Source of the DNA: an uncultured Dorea sp.
GTDB lineage: Bacteria > Bacillota > Clostridia > Lachnospirales > Lachnospiraceae
Reading direction: 5' to 3'
Length of the DNA: 64,000 bases
Assembly: GCA_910579925.1 (NCBI GenBank)
Contig: CAJTVY010000009.1
Span: 40,501-104,500, forward strand
Of the stretch, positions 8,240 through 17,136 are shown in pieces. Numbering within the stretch: position 1 is the stretch's first letter; the number at the start of each line of letters is the position of its first letter. The translations under genes and the position numbers were made by a program. The notes below the pieces were generated by a model, which was not told the origin of the DNA, did not search any database, and saw only the letters and a program-made list of their open reading frames with translations.

Positions 8240-9952
8240 CTATTCTTCCTCTTCAAACAGAATCGAATCCCGAAGTTTCGACAGAGTCACCTTCGTCTCT
8301 GCCGTAGTTTCCCCCAATAACCCGGCAATCTCCTGGGCCACCATCATCTGCTTGTCAATGACTTTCTGCGCCATCTCCACCGTCTCTATCTTCAGATTAT
8401 AGTGCTGCTCCTTCGCCTTCTCTTCTTTCGTAATATCCTGGTAGGTAACAAGAACTGATTCCAGACTTTCGATATAGATGATGGACTCCACCACCTTAAG
8501 TTTCGCAGTGTCCAGATTCATCTTCTTATGGATAATCTGCTTCTTCGTTGCCAGCACTTCAGCAATATCCTTATCGTCAATAAACTCAAAAATGTATCGT
8601 TCCAGCGCCTCTTCCCTGGATACCCCCAGCATCTCCATAGCCTTCTTATTACACTCCCGGATCCGCATATCCTTACCGATGATCATAATCATACTCGGCG
8701 TCACATCCATGACAATGTTGGACATAGACTCTGCCTGAGCCAGAGCGTACGGCAGACACATACCGATCTCCGCCTTCTTCTGGAACACCGCCACCGCCTT
8801 GGCGCGGCAGGTGGCATACCCACAGGCCCCGCAGTTCAGCTCATCCTCTCTGGTATATTTGCCCATAGCGTGAAGAACCTCCTGCATCATGCGATCGTCC
8901 GGCTGGCGGTCAACGACATGGCGGTCTTTGAATTCCTTGCCAAGATCCAGCATACTGCCGTCAATTCCCTGTGCTTCTTCCCGATGCTTCACCTGTTTTT
9001 CGATGTCCATCTTGGCGCGGATCAGAGACTGCTGCCATTTATCCGAAGCAGGGCCTTTAATACATCCTCCCTCACATACATTTACCTCGAAGAAACACCG
9101 GCTGATCTGGCCCTTCTTTAATTCTTCAAATAGTTCCATGCAGTTCTTAAGCCCATCAATATGTACTTTATAATAGGAATCTTCCGTCGTTCCAGCTATC
9201 ACGGACTGGATCACGCCGCCGCTGATCGGATAGAGCTGGTTCACACTGGGACATGGGTTGCCCATGGGCTGGTCTTCACATTGGTGAATGTCGATTCCTT
9301 CCGCTTTCCACCATTTTGTGATCTCCTCGAATGTAAGGATTGCATCGATTGCGCCTCTGACCCGCTCATCCCCAATCGCTTCTTCTTTCTTGGCGATACA
9401 CGGCCCCAGGAATACGACCTTTACATCATCCCCGTAAATACTCTTGATCAGACGGCCATGGGCCACCATCGGAGATACTACCGGCGCCATCAGCGGAACC
9501 AGGGAAGGGTAGTATTTCTCAATTAAATCATTGACACTGGGGCAGCATGTGGTGATAATGTTCTCCATCTGTCCCTCCCAAAGGAGCCTTGTATATTCCT
9601 TTGTAACAAGCGCCGCCCCTTCTGCTGTTTCCCGCACCTCATAAAATCCCAGACGCTTCAGGGCATCTGCCACCTGCCCGGGACTGTCGTACTCCAGAAC
9701 GCCCAGATAAGACGGCGCAATCGAGATAACGGTCTTCATCCCCTGTTTCAGATAGCCTTTTACACGGTCCATGTCGCTTGCGAATGTCTTCGCATTCTGG
9801 GGACAGACCTCAAGACAATGTCCACAGTTAATACAGTGATCCTTCATGATGTGTGCCTGTTCATTCTCTACAGAGATTGCTTTCACTTCACAATGACGCA
9901 CACATTTGTAACAATGCCTGCAGCTCGCATCCCTAAAATCAATTACCCGCAT
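8240..9952 (-). CDS. hydS: PAS-domain sensory [FeFe] hydrogenase
   Basis: A 570-residue group C-type [FeFe] hydrogenase. Two ferredoxin-type [4Fe-4S] motifs (Cys11/14/17/21 and Cys40/43/46/50) precede the H-cluster domain, whose three motifs are TTCCPSV (Cys136-137), GPCIAKK (Cys185) and EVNVCEGGCIKG (Cys293, Cys297). A further four-Cys motif (CGACGYATC, Cys374-399) and a PAS domain (about 410-520) follow, then a short helical tail. The motifs differ from catalytic enzymes (no Gly-Trp after the first, no Met before PC in the second), as is known for sensory forms. GGGAGG precedes the ATG. Its own promoter lies upstream, after the hydA terminator-like hairpin. Confidence 0.93.
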   Translation of the reverse strand: MRVIDFRDASCRHCYKCVRHCEVKAISVENEQAHIMKDHCINCGHCLEVCPQNAKTFASDMDRVKGYLKQGMKTVISIAPSYLGVLEYDSPGQVADALKRLGFYEVRETAEGAALVTKEYTRLLWEGQMENIITTCCPSVNDLIEKYYPSLVPLMAPVVSPMVAHGRLIKSIYGDDVKVVFLGPCIAKKEEAIGDERVRGAIDAILTFEEITKWWKAEGIDIHQCEDQPMGNPCPSVNQLYPISGGVIQSVIAGTTEDSYYKVHIDGLKNCMELFEELKKGQISRCFFEVNVCEGGCIKGPASDKWQQSLIRAKMDIEKQVKHREEAQGIDGSMLDLGKEFKDRHVVDRQPDDRMMQEVLHAMGKYTREDELNCGACGYATCRAKAVAVFQKKAEIGMCLPYALAQAESMSNIVMDVTPSMIMIIGKDMRIRECNKKAMEMLGVSREEALERYIFEFIDDKDIAEVLATKKQIIHKKMNLDTAKLKVVESIIYIESLESVLVTYQDITKEEKAKEQHYNLKIETVEMAQKVIDKQMMVAQEIAGLLGETTAETKVTLSKLRDSILFEEEE

Positions 9953-9982
9953 CTTCTCGCCTCCCGTATGATTTCTTCCCTA

Positions 9983-10011
9983 ATTATAGCAAAACACACA
10001 TACCCGCTCAA
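9983..10011 (-). promoter_or_regulatory. Promoter of the hydS operon
   Basis: Minus strand: TTGAGC (10011-10006), 17-bp spacer, TATAAT (9988-9983), with TGC before the -10 (extended -10). It lies about 30 bp before the hydS start and beyond the hairpin that ends hydCBA, so the sensor unit can be transcribed separately from the hydrogenase it may control. Confidence 0.8.
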
Positions 10012-10065
10012 GCCATTTCGACAGTTTTTTCAATCTCTTAACCGAAAGACGATGCAATGGCAAAG

Positions 10066-10111
10066 TAAGAGACAGCGCCTCTCCTCTGGTAAGGAAAGGC
10101 GCTGTCTCTTA
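10066..10111 (-). terminator. Strong hairpin after hydA
   Basis: A perfect 15-bp stem (10066-10080 with 10097-10111) and 16-nt loop, 20 nt after the hydA stop. The T tract on the minus strand is short (TTT), so termination may be partial and some transcripts may run into hydS. Confidence 0.75.
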
Positions 10112-10130
10112 GTAAATTATTTTCTCATTC

Positions 10131-11882
10131 TTAATTCACGGACCTCTTCACATAACTGGTGTGCAGTGTCTCATGTGCCTTATGGCTTCCCGGCGCTAAA
10201 AGATACTCCTCATAGAGTTTCTGGATCTCCGGATTCTCATGCGACTTACGGATCGTCTTCGCCGCATCATTGCGGTACAGTACGCCGGCCCGGATTCCCC
10301 GCACATCCGTAAAGTTACGCACATCGCCGGATACCTGAGGCTGACCGCCGCCGTTTACACAGCCGCCCGGACATCCCATGATCTCGATGAAATGATACCT
10401 GGCCTCGCCGGCCTTCACCTTCTTAAGCAGTTCTCTTGCATTGCCAAGACCGGAGGCAACGGCAACCTTCACATCCATGCCTGCCACGTTGTAGGACGCC
10501 TCTTTAATTCCTTCTGTTCCGCGGACATCCGTAAACTCCAGGCTGGCAAGTTCCTCGCCCGTCAGCGTCTCCACCGCCGTACGCAGAGCCGCCTCCATAA
10601 CGCCGCCGGTTGCTCCGAAGATCACGCCCGCTCCGGTGGACTCGCCCATCGGATTGTCAAATCCTTCGTCCGGAAGCGCCGTAAACTCGATACCGCAGCG
10701 CTTAATCAGCCTTGCAAGCTCCCTGGTAGTAATCGCAATATCCACATCCGGTACGCCGGCCGCGCTCTGGTCGTCTCTTCCGATCTCGAACTTCTTGGCC
10801 GTACAAGGCATAACGCTCACAGACACGATCTTTTTCGGGTCAATCCCTTCCTTCTCGGCAAAATAGGTCTTCAGCATTGCGCCGAACATCTGCTGCGGAG
10901 ACTTACAGGTTGACAGATTCTCAGTCATATCCGGGAAATAGTGCTCGCAGTACTTGATCCATCCCGGTGAACAGGAAGTGATCATTGGCAATACGCCGCC
11001 ATTCTTAATCCTGCCAAGCAGCTCTGTGGCCTCTTCCATGATGGTAAGGTCTGCCGCCCAGTCCGTGTCGAATACCTTATCGAAACCGATCCGACGCAGG
11101 GCCGCCGCCATCTTCCCTTCCACGTCCGTTCCCATAGGATAGCCGAATTCTTCGCCAAGTCCTGCACGGACAGAAGGAGCCGTCTGAACCACCACATATT
11201 TCTCCGGGTCTGCAATGGCTTCAAGAATCTGCTTCGTATAATCTTTCTCATAAATAGCGCCCGTCGGACAAACTGCAATACACTGTCCGCAGGATACACA
11301 GCTTGTCTCGCCAAGTCCCATTCCGAACGCAGAACCGATCATCGTGGCAAATCCACGGTTATTCGTCCCGATCACGCCGATCCCCTGGGTCTTCTCACAG
11401 ACAGCCACGCAGCGGCGGCATAAGATACATTTATTATTGTCACGAACCATATGAGCGGCGGAATCATCCAGTTCGTAATGATTCATCTCGCCCTCATAGA
11501 AATCCTCATCCTCCACGCCGTACTCATGGCAGAGCTGCTGCAGTTCACAATTCCCGCTTCTTACGCATGACAGACATTTTTTATCATGATTGGACAGAAG
11601 AAGCTGCAGGGTCTTCTTCCTGGACTCGATCAGCTTCGGAGTGCTGGTGTATACCTCCATTCCCTCGTTAATCGGATGTACACAGGCGGCAACCAGGTTC
11701 CTGGCGCCTTTTACCTCCACCACGCACATACGGCACGCGCCGATCTCGTTGATTTCCTTCAGATAGCAAAGCGTCGGTATCCTGATTCCTGCAAGGTGCG
11801 CCGCTTCAAGGATCGTAGAGCCTGCAGGAGCGGATACGTCAAGACCATTAATTTTAAGATTGATATTTTCCATATTCTCCAT
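10131..11882 (-). CDS. hydA: NADH-linked (bifurcating-type) [FeFe] hydrogenase, catalytic subunit
   Basis: A 583-residue subunit that makes or consumes H2 at the H-cluster. Domains in order: [2Fe-2S] ferredoxin (Cys39/50/53/67), His-Cys-ligated [4Fe-4S] (His99, Cys103/106/112), two [4Fe-4S] motifs (CILCRRCVAVC and CVSCGQCIAVC, about 152-205), and the H-cluster domain with TSCSPGW (Cys304), MPCTAKK (Cys360) and EIMGCPGGC (Cys504, Cys508). All catalytic motifs are canonical. With HydB and HydC it forms the trimeric enzyme that in related anaerobes couples NADH and reduced ferredoxin oxidation to H2 production. It is 6 nt downstream of hydB. Maturation genes hydEFG are not in the window. Confidence 0.96.
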   Translation of the reverse strand: MENMENINLKINGLDVSAPAGSTILEAAHLAGIRIPTLCYLKEINEIGACRMCVVEVKGARNLVAACVHPINEGMEVYTSTPKLIESRKKTLQLLLSNHDKKCLSCVRSGNCELQQLCHEYGVEDEDFYEGEMNHYELDDSAAHMVRDNNKCILCRRCVAVCEKTQGIGVIGTNNRGFATMIGSAFGMGLGETSCVSCGQCIAVCPTGAIYEKDYTKQILEAIADPEKYVVVQTAPSVRAGLGEEFGYPMGTDVEGKMAAALRRIGFDKVFDTDWAADLTIMEEATELLGRIKNGGVLPMITSCSPGWIKYCEHYFPDMTENLSTCKSPQQMFGAMLKTYFAEKEGIDPKKIVSVSVMPCTAKKFEIGRDDQSAAGVPDVDIAITTRELARLIKRCGIEFTALPDEGFDNPMGESTGAGVIFGATGGVMEAALRTAVETLTGEELASLEFTDVRGTEGIKEASYNVAGMDVKVAVASGLGNARELLKKVKAGEARYHFIEIMGCPGGCVNGGGQPQVSGDVRNFTDVRGIRAGVLYRNDAAKTIRKSHENPEIQKLYEEYLLAPGSHKAHETLHTSYVKRSVN

Positions 11883-11888
11883 CCTCCA

Positions 11889-13769
11889 TTACTCTTTATA
11901 AATAGCGCCGAAACGACATTTTTCCATACAGGCGCCGCATTTCACGCACTTATCCTGATTAATCACATGAGGTTCTCTTACAGAGCCCGTGATTGCGTCG
12001 TTCGGACAGGTCCTTGCACACAGCGTACATCCCTTACACTTATCTGCATCAATCTTGTAGGAAAGAAGGGCCTTACATACGCCGGCCGGACATTTCTTAT
12101 CTACAATATGAGCTATGTACTCGTCTTTGAAGTAACGTAAGGTGGAGAGTACCGGGTTGGGAGCCGTCTGTCCAAGCGCACACAGAGAATTGGACTTTAA
12201 GTGTGCCGCCAGATCCTCAAGCTTGTCTAAATCTTCCATCGTTCCCTGGCCATTCGTAATCTTCTCCAGAATCTCCAGCATACGTCTGGTTCCGATCCGG
12301 CATGGGGTACATTTTCCACAGGACTCGTCTACCGTAAATTCCAGGAAAAATTTCGCAATATCAACCATACAGGTATCCTCATCCATAACAATCAGTCCGC
12401 CGGAACCCATCATAGAACCAATCGCAATCAGATTGTCGTAATCAATGGGCACGTCAAAATGCTCTGCCGGGATACATCCGCCGGAGGGTCCGCCGGTCTG
12501 GGCCGCCTTAAACTTCTTACCGTTCGGGATACCGCCGCCAATCTCCTCTACGATCTCACGCAGCGTCGTTCCCATAGGGATCTCTACAAGCCCCGTATTC
12601 TTTACTTTACCGCCAAGGGCAAATACTTTCGTTCCTTTGGACTTCTCCGTACCCATATCGGCAAACCAGTCTGCGCCGTTTAAGATAATCTGGGGAATAT
12701 TCGCCAGAGTCTCTACGTTATTCAGAATGGTCGGCTTCTGAAACAGCCCCTTAAGCGCCGGGAACGGCGGACGGGGACGCGGCTCGCCTCTGTTGCCTTC
12801 GATAGAAGTCATCAGCGCCGTCTCTTCACCGCAGACGAATGCGCCTGCACCCAGACGAAGTTCAATGTCAAAATCGAATCCGGAACCGAAAATGTCTTTA
12901 CCCAGCAGACCGTACTCTCTTGCCTGCTTAATCGCAATATTCAGACGCTCTACCGCAATCGGATACTCTGCACGGACATAGATGTATCCTTGAGAAGCCC
13001 CGATTGCATAGCCCGCAATCGCCATTGCCTCTAATACCACATGAGGATCGCCTTCTAACACGGAACGGTCCATGAACGCTCCCGGGTCGCCCTCGTCAGC
13101 GTTACAGCACACATACTTCTGATCCGCCTGGTTGGCCGCCGCAAACTTCCACTTTAATCCGGTAGGGAATCCTGCGCCTCCTCGTCCGCGGAGCCCGCTG
13201 TCCAGCATAATCTGAATCACATCCTCCGGCTTCTTTGCCGTCAGCACAGTCCCAAGCGCCTCATAGCCGCGGGTTCCGATATATTCCTCAATATTCTCCG
13301 GGTTGATGGCGCCGCAGTTACGCAGGGCAACCCTGTGCTGCTTCTTATAGAACTGCGTCTCCTGCAAAGGAAGTACCTCGTTATTCCCCTTCACCGTCTC
13401 GTCATACAGGAGACGCTCTACCACGTTCCCTTTTAATAAATGTTCGGTCACAATCTCAGGAATGTCCTCTTCCTTCACCATCGCATAAAATGCGCCTTCC
13501 GGATACACGATCATAATAGGCCCTAACGCACACAGGCCAAAACAGCCGGTCTTTACCACGCCGACTTCCTCTTCCAGTCCGTTCTTCTTAATCTCTTCTT
13601 CCAGCCGTTCTCTGATCTTCTGGCTGCCAGAGGACGTACAGCCCGTGCCGCCGCAGACCAGGACGTGCAGACGATATCTGGAGCCTGCCTGCGCCATATT
13701 GCCGGAACGGATACCGATTTCCCCTTGATTTCTTTCTCTTATCGCTTTTAATTCTTCCAGAGATTTCAT
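11889..13769 (-). CDS. hydB: [FeFe] hydrogenase NADH-binding subunit (NuoF-like)
   Basis: A 626-residue flavoprotein that links NAD(H) to the hydrogenase. It has an N-terminal thioredoxin-like [2Fe-2S] domain (CGGTGCTSSG, later CFGLCALGP), a NuoF core with the FMN/NADH motif GRGGAGFPTGLKWKF, the [4Fe-4S] site ESCGKCTPCRIGTRR, and two C-terminal ferredoxin clusters (CKGCTLCARTCP and CVKCGACMEKC). This layout is the one seen in electron-bifurcating HydABC rather than in simple NuoF. It is the middle gene of hydC-hydB-hydA, 20 nt after hydC. Confidence 0.96.
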   Translation of the reverse strand: MKSLEELKAIRERNQGEIGIRSGNMAQAGSRYRLHVLVCGGTGCTSSGSQKIRERLEEEIKKNGLEEEVGVVKTGCFGLCALGPIMIVYPEGAFYAMVKEEDIPEIVTEHLLKGNVVERLLYDETVKGNNEVLPLQETQFYKKQHRVALRNCGAINPENIEEYIGTRGYEALGTVLTAKKPEDVIQIMLDSGLRGRGGAGFPTGLKWKFAAANQADQKYVCCNADEGDPGAFMDRSVLEGDPHVVLEAMAIAGYAIGASQGYIYVRAEYPIAVERLNIAIKQAREYGLLGKDIFGSGFDFDIELRLGAGAFVCGEETALMTSIEGNRGEPRPRPPFPALKGLFQKPTILNNVETLANIPQIILNGADWFADMGTEKSKGTKVFALGGKVKNTGLVEIPMGTTLREIVEEIGGGIPNGKKFKAAQTGGPSGGCIPAEHFDVPIDYDNLIAIGSMMGSGGLIVMDEDTCMVDIAKFFLEFTVDESCGKCTPCRIGTRRMLEILEKITNGQGTMEDLDKLEDLAAHLKSNSLCALGQTAPNPVLSTLRYFKDEYIAHIVDKKCPAGVCKALLSYKIDADKCKGCTLCARTCPNDAITGSVREPHVINQDKCVKCGACMEKCRFGAIYKE

Positions 13770-13789
13770 TTTTATCCTTCTTCCTCCCT

Positions 13790-14284
13790 CTATTCGTATT
13801 TCGCCAGAATATCGTCAATATCGTCTACCGTAAGCCGTCCGTATACCTCGTCGTTGACCATCATGACAGGAGCCAGACCGCATGCGCCGACGCACCGGCA
13901 GGCATCCAGAGAAAATTTCCCGTCCGGGGTACACTCTCCCCCGACAATCCCTAATTTTTCCATCAGTTTGTTGTAGATATCTCCGGAACCTTTGACATAG
14001 CAGGCCGTTCCCAGACAGACAGAAATGCGGTAGCGTCCCTTCGGGTTCAGATTGAACTGGGAATAGAACGTGGCGACCCCGTAAATCTTCTCCAGTGGAA
14101 TCCCCGTCTCATCAGAAATCATCTTCTGAACTTCATAAGGCAGATATCCATAGATATCCTGCGCTCTCTGCATGATCGGCATTAAAGCGCCCTTCTCATC
14201 CTTCAATTCATGGATTACTGCCAGCAGTTCTTTCTCCTGTTCTTCTGTCCCATTGAACTGAACCGTAGATTTGTTAGAAAGCAT
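13790..14284 (-). CDS. hydC: [FeFe] hydrogenase small subunit (NuoE-like)
   Basis: A 164-residue thioredoxin-like [2Fe-2S] protein of the NuoE family. The cluster ligands are in CLGTACYVKGS and, about 36 residues on, CRCVGACGLAP. It passes electrons inside the HydABC complex. The ATG at 14284 is chosen because AGGGAGG stands ten nt upstream; the frame extends a further 16 codons but through non-coding sequence. It is the first gene of hydCBA. The 148-bp region upstream is AT-rich and contains a TAGAAT -10-like box without a clear -35, so a promoter is likely but not pinned down. Confidence 0.94.
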   Translation of the reverse strand: MLSNKSTVQFNGTEEQEKELLAVIHELKDEKGALMPIMQRAQDIYGYLPYEVQKMISDETGIPLEKIYGVATFYSQFNLNPKGRYRISVCLGTACYVKGSGDIYNKLMEKLGIVGGECTPDGKFSLDACRCVGACGLAPVMMVNDEVYGRLTVDDIDDILAKYE

Positions 14285-14432
14285 TCGTATTTTACCTCCC
14301 TTGATTGTTATATTTTGCAACTTTAAAAACATATCCGCTAAACATCATTCTAGCACAGAAATTTTCAAAAATCTACAAATTTTCCCATTAAATTGCGTTA
14401 ATTTTCTGACATCTTCGTTTGATATTTCACTA

Positions 14433-14891
14433 TCAATATTGTTCAAAAATGCGTTCTGTTTTCTCCCGGATTTCTCTGATCTTCTGATGATCCTGTCCGC
14501 CGGATGTAAACCCCATCACAAGATTCTCCCGGCGGATGATTCCCGGAAAATAGAAATCACACAATTCCTTTTTATGGCATGCATTCACCGGAATATTCCG
14601 AGCTTTACAGTCTTTCACAATCCGGGTATTACATACGTCGTCGTCCGTTGCCGCCAGCACAAAATCCGCTTCCTCCGTCATGTCCTTGTGGTAGATGCCG
14701 TTGATCCAGCAGATTTTCTTTTCACGGCTTAACTGCCGGATCCTTTCCGTCGCCTCTGGCGCAGCCACTGTAATGGATCCGGCAAAATCAAGAAGTGATT
14801 CAACTCTTCTTGTAGCAATCTTTCCGGCGCCCACCACAAGAATCCGTTTCTCTGAAAGATCCACGAACAACGGAAAATATGGTTTCTTCAT
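14433..14891 (-). CDS. sirC: Precorrin-2 dehydrogenase / sirohydrochlorin ferrochelatase type protein
   Basis: A 152-residue Met8/SirC/CysG N-terminal-like protein that oxidises precorrin-2 to sirohydrochlorin with NAD, for siroheme or cobalamin. The sequence shows PLFVDLSEKRILVVGAGKIATRR (Rossmann GAGKIA), ADFVLAATDD, and VNACHKKELCDFYFPGI with FTSGG near the end, all typical. It is a bit shorter than Met8, lacking most of the C-terminal helical dimer region, so a dehydrogenase-only role is more likely than chelatase. It stands alone without hem or cob genes, and its ATG overlaps the stop of the upstream YgjP gene by 4 nt. Confidence 0.88.
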   Translation of the reverse strand: MKKPYFPLFVDLSEKRILVVGAGKIATRRVESLLDFAGSITVAAPEATERIRQLSREKKICWINGIYHKDMTEEADFVLAATDDDVCNTRIVKDCKARNIPVNACHKKELCDFYFPGIIRRENLVMGFTSGGQDHQKIREIREKTERIFEQY

Positions 14892-15424
14892 ATCATCTCC
14901 TGCCTTTCTCGCAGCCGCTTCCTTCGTTCCTTATAATCTGGCAGCATCTGTTCCACGATCTTCCAGAATGCCCTGGAATGATTCATCTCCCTGCGGTGTG
15001 CCAGTTCATGAACAACCACGTAGTCCAGAATATCTGGCGGCATCAGTGTAAGCTTCCAGTTAAAATTCAGATTCCCTTTACTGCTGCAGCTTCCCCATCT
15101 TGTCTTCTGCTCCCGGATGGTAATTCTGCCGTAAGAGATTCCCATCTTCTTAGCATAATATTCCACCCGCTCCGGAAAGATCTCTCGTGCTTTCTGAATC
15201 CCTTCCTTACGCATTTCCTCCGTAATCACGGTCTTTCGCTCCCTTGCTTCCTTAATCGTCTGCCGGCTCTTGAGAATCCAGTCCTGCCGCTCTTTTAAGA
15301 ACTGTTCCGCCTGCTTTCGAGATACCGAATAAGGTGTTCTCACAATAACGCTTCCATCCTCCCGCACCTGGATTGCAATGGTCTTACGCCGGGAACGGAC
15401 CCACTCATATGTAATGTTTTCCAT
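14888..15424 (-). CDS. YgjP-like zinc metallopeptidase (DUF45 family)
   Basis: A 178-residue protein with the zinc-site motif HELAHRREMNHSRAFW near residues 139-154 and the preceding KTRWGSCSSKGNLNFNWKL segment that defines the YgjP/WLM-like family. Members are soluble, wide-spread predicted metal-dependent hydrolases without a firm substrate. It is coupled to sirC by an ATGA overlap, but the pairing is probably not functional. Confidence 0.88.
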   Translation of the reverse strand: MENITYEWVRSRRKTIAIQVREDGSVIVRTPYSVSRKQAEQFLKERQDWILKSRQTIKEARERKTVITEEMRKEGIQKAREIFPERVEYYAKKMGISYGRITIREQKTRWGSCSSKGNLNFNWKLTLMPPDILDYVVVHELAHRREMNHSRAFWKIVEQMLPDYKERRKRLRERQEMI

Positions 15425-15532
15425 TTATGTTTTTCCTCCTTATCCCAGAGTATGTGTCTGCTTATTATCATAGCACAGAACACCGGCTCCTTGCAGTAAT
15501 ATATCAGAAAATCCGGTTTCTTTTGCCATAGA

Positions 15533-15711
15533 ACAAAGTGGGCAGGCCCACTTCAGCTCCCCTAACCCCTCACTCATGAGGGGCCTGGACACTTTGTGCG
15601 CCGAGCACAATTGCGAAGCAATATTTTACCTCTTGTGCGAGTGCGCATATTATTTTTATCTTATAGGAAAGATACTTTCACGCATTAGCGTGACAAGGTC
15701 TTTCCTATAAG
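15533..15711. repeat. Densely folded intergenic element (nested hairpins)
   Basis: In the 400-bp gap 15425-15824 no gene is visible. Instead there is a run of hairpins: 15533-15540 with 15590-15597 enclosing a GTGGGC/GCCCAC stem and 15566-15572/15577-15583; 15605-15610 with 15633-15638 enclosing TTGC/GCAA; and 15660-15672 with 15699-15711 (13 bp perfect) enclosing TCACGC/GCGTGA at 15678-15693. This looks like a dispersed palindromic repeat or a structured RNA rather than a terminator, since no T tract follows the main stems. Confidence 0.55.
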
Positions 15712-15713
15712 AC

Positions 15714-15756
15714 AAAAAAAGACGGTCAGAAAATGGCATTTTCCATCTTCTGACCG
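15714..15756 (-). terminator. Terminator of the ABC importer operon
   Basis: Minus strand: 14-bp stem with one mismatch (15756-15743 with 15736-15723), 6-nt loop, then seven T (15720-15714) after a two-base gap. It lies 68 nt beyond the stop of the binding-protein gene. Confidence 0.88.
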
Positions 15757-15824
15757 CCCCTCTTTCATTCTATTTTTTGGATTCTACACAGCCTGGCAAG
15801 CTGTAAGATACAAGCTGATTTTTA

Positions 15825-17045
15825 TTATTTAGAAAGCCCGAATTTTTCAGACACAACCGGGTTCTCCTTCTGTTTAACGGAAACAACCGCATTTTCCGGC
15901 TCTACCGGGTCGCCGACTGTCAGCCCTTCAATCTCTTCATCCGGGCAGACCGGCGTCCATGCCAATTCCATAACGTCGTCTGCGGTCAGATCCTTCTCCG
16001 TAATGATTCCAAGACGGATATAGTCTTCTGCGATTTCCTTAAGCGCTCTCTCGGTAAATGCATCTGACAGCCCGAAATGAAGGGAATCCCAGAATACCAT
16101 CTGATTTTCTTTCTCTCCCGTCATCTTATCCGTGTCATACATTGCCTGTACCGCATCCTCTGAGTTCAGACGGCTGTACTCACCGGCCCGCTTAATTGCC
16201 ATAACTACATATTTTGCATGTACCGGATTCTCCTTAATAAACTTGTTATTCATCGCCGTAACACAGCATGGCTCATCCTGGAATTCCGGACTGTAAGTAA
16301 TGGAACAGATCATACGCATATCTTCCGGATAATTCGCAAGCACGAAGTAATCTGAGAAGATCGAGGCATCTACCTCGCCGCTCTCCATGGCGGCAACCGT
16401 TGCAGCGCTGTCGGCAATGTCAAGATACTCTACATCCGTCGTAGGGTCAACGCCATACTCGTCTAACAGACGGTAAGTAATGTTCTGGTCGGAATTGCCG
16501 ATACCGTCATGGATCGCAATCTTCTTCCCCTTTAAGTCTTCTACCGTCTTAATGTCGCTGTCTGCATTGACAAAAATGGATTTACAGCCGATATGCGCAC
16601 CTGCAACGAAGGTCATATCCACTCCGTTTGTTACCGGAACAAGCATGGTCGCAATATGGTCCGTTCCCCACATACACTGTCCGGTACCAACGGTGGTAAC
16701 AACAGAATCACCTTCCATATAAGTAGCGTTAATCCCATATTCTTCATAATATCCCTGTACCTCTGCCATATATTTTGCAGACACGCATGCTCCGCCGTTA
16801 AACAGATAATTAATCTCTGTGCCAAATACCGGCTCCTTCTGCATGGCCTCCCAGTCTTCCTCGGAAACAGCCTCTGGACGTTCGGCGTCAGTCTTTGCTC
16901 CTTCATCGCTCTTACTTTCGCTCTCATTCTTTGCAGCGCCCTCGTTACCTGCCGGCTCTCCCGGTGTCCCGCAGGCAGCCAGTGATACCGTCATAGCCGC
17001 AACCATCGCAGTGGCTGCCAGCCGTTTGACATCCATCCATTTCAT
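15825..17045 (-). CDS. ABC importer substrate-binding lipoprotein (NitT/TauT/SsuA type)
   Basis: A 406-residue extracytoplasmic solute receptor. The signal peptide ends in lipobox LAAC (Cys about residue 24), followed by a Gly/Glu/Lys-rich tether. The body is an NMT1/SsuA-like periplasmic-binding fold: residues such as MWGTDHIATMLVPV, VEDLKGKKIAIHDGIGNS and ESGEVDASIFSDYFVL. This family imports sulfonates, nitrate, or thiamine-precursor pyrimidines; nothing in the sequence or context decides which. The ATG at 17045 has AAGGAG upstream and puts the signal peptide at the right place; the longer frame would add a charged extension. Last gene of the three-gene importer operon. Confidence 0.88.
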   Translation of the reverse strand: MKWMDVKRLAATAMVAAMTVSLAACGTPGEPAGNEGAAKNESESKSDEGAKTDAERPEAVSEEDWEAMQKEPVFGTEINYLFNGGACVSAKYMAEVQGYYEEYGINATYMEGDSVVTTVGTGQCMWGTDHIATMLVPVTNGVDMTFVAGAHIGCKSIFVNADSDIKTVEDLKGKKIAIHDGIGNSDQNITYRLLDEYGVDPTTDVEYLDIADSAATVAAMESGEVDASIFSDYFVLANYPEDMRMICSITYSPEFQDEPCCVTAMNNKFIKENPVHAKYVVMAIKRAGEYSRLNSEDAVQAMYDTDKMTGEKENQMVFWDSLHFGLSDAFTERALKEIAEDYIRLGIITEKDLTADDVMELAWTPVCPDEEIEGLTVGDPVEPENAVVSVKQKENPVVSEKFGLSK

Positions 17046-17136
17046 TGTACTTTTTCTCCTTCTTCTTAAATATTTATCCATAAAAATCATTAGGGAAGTC
17101 TCCTTCCTGCATGATTCACTGGAACAAATGTAACAT

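Noticed and set aside
15425..15824. Cobalamin or other riboswitch before the YgjP/sirC pair
   Set aside because: No conserved riboswitch core was recognised, and the element lies next to the terminator of the ABC operon instead of in a clear leader.
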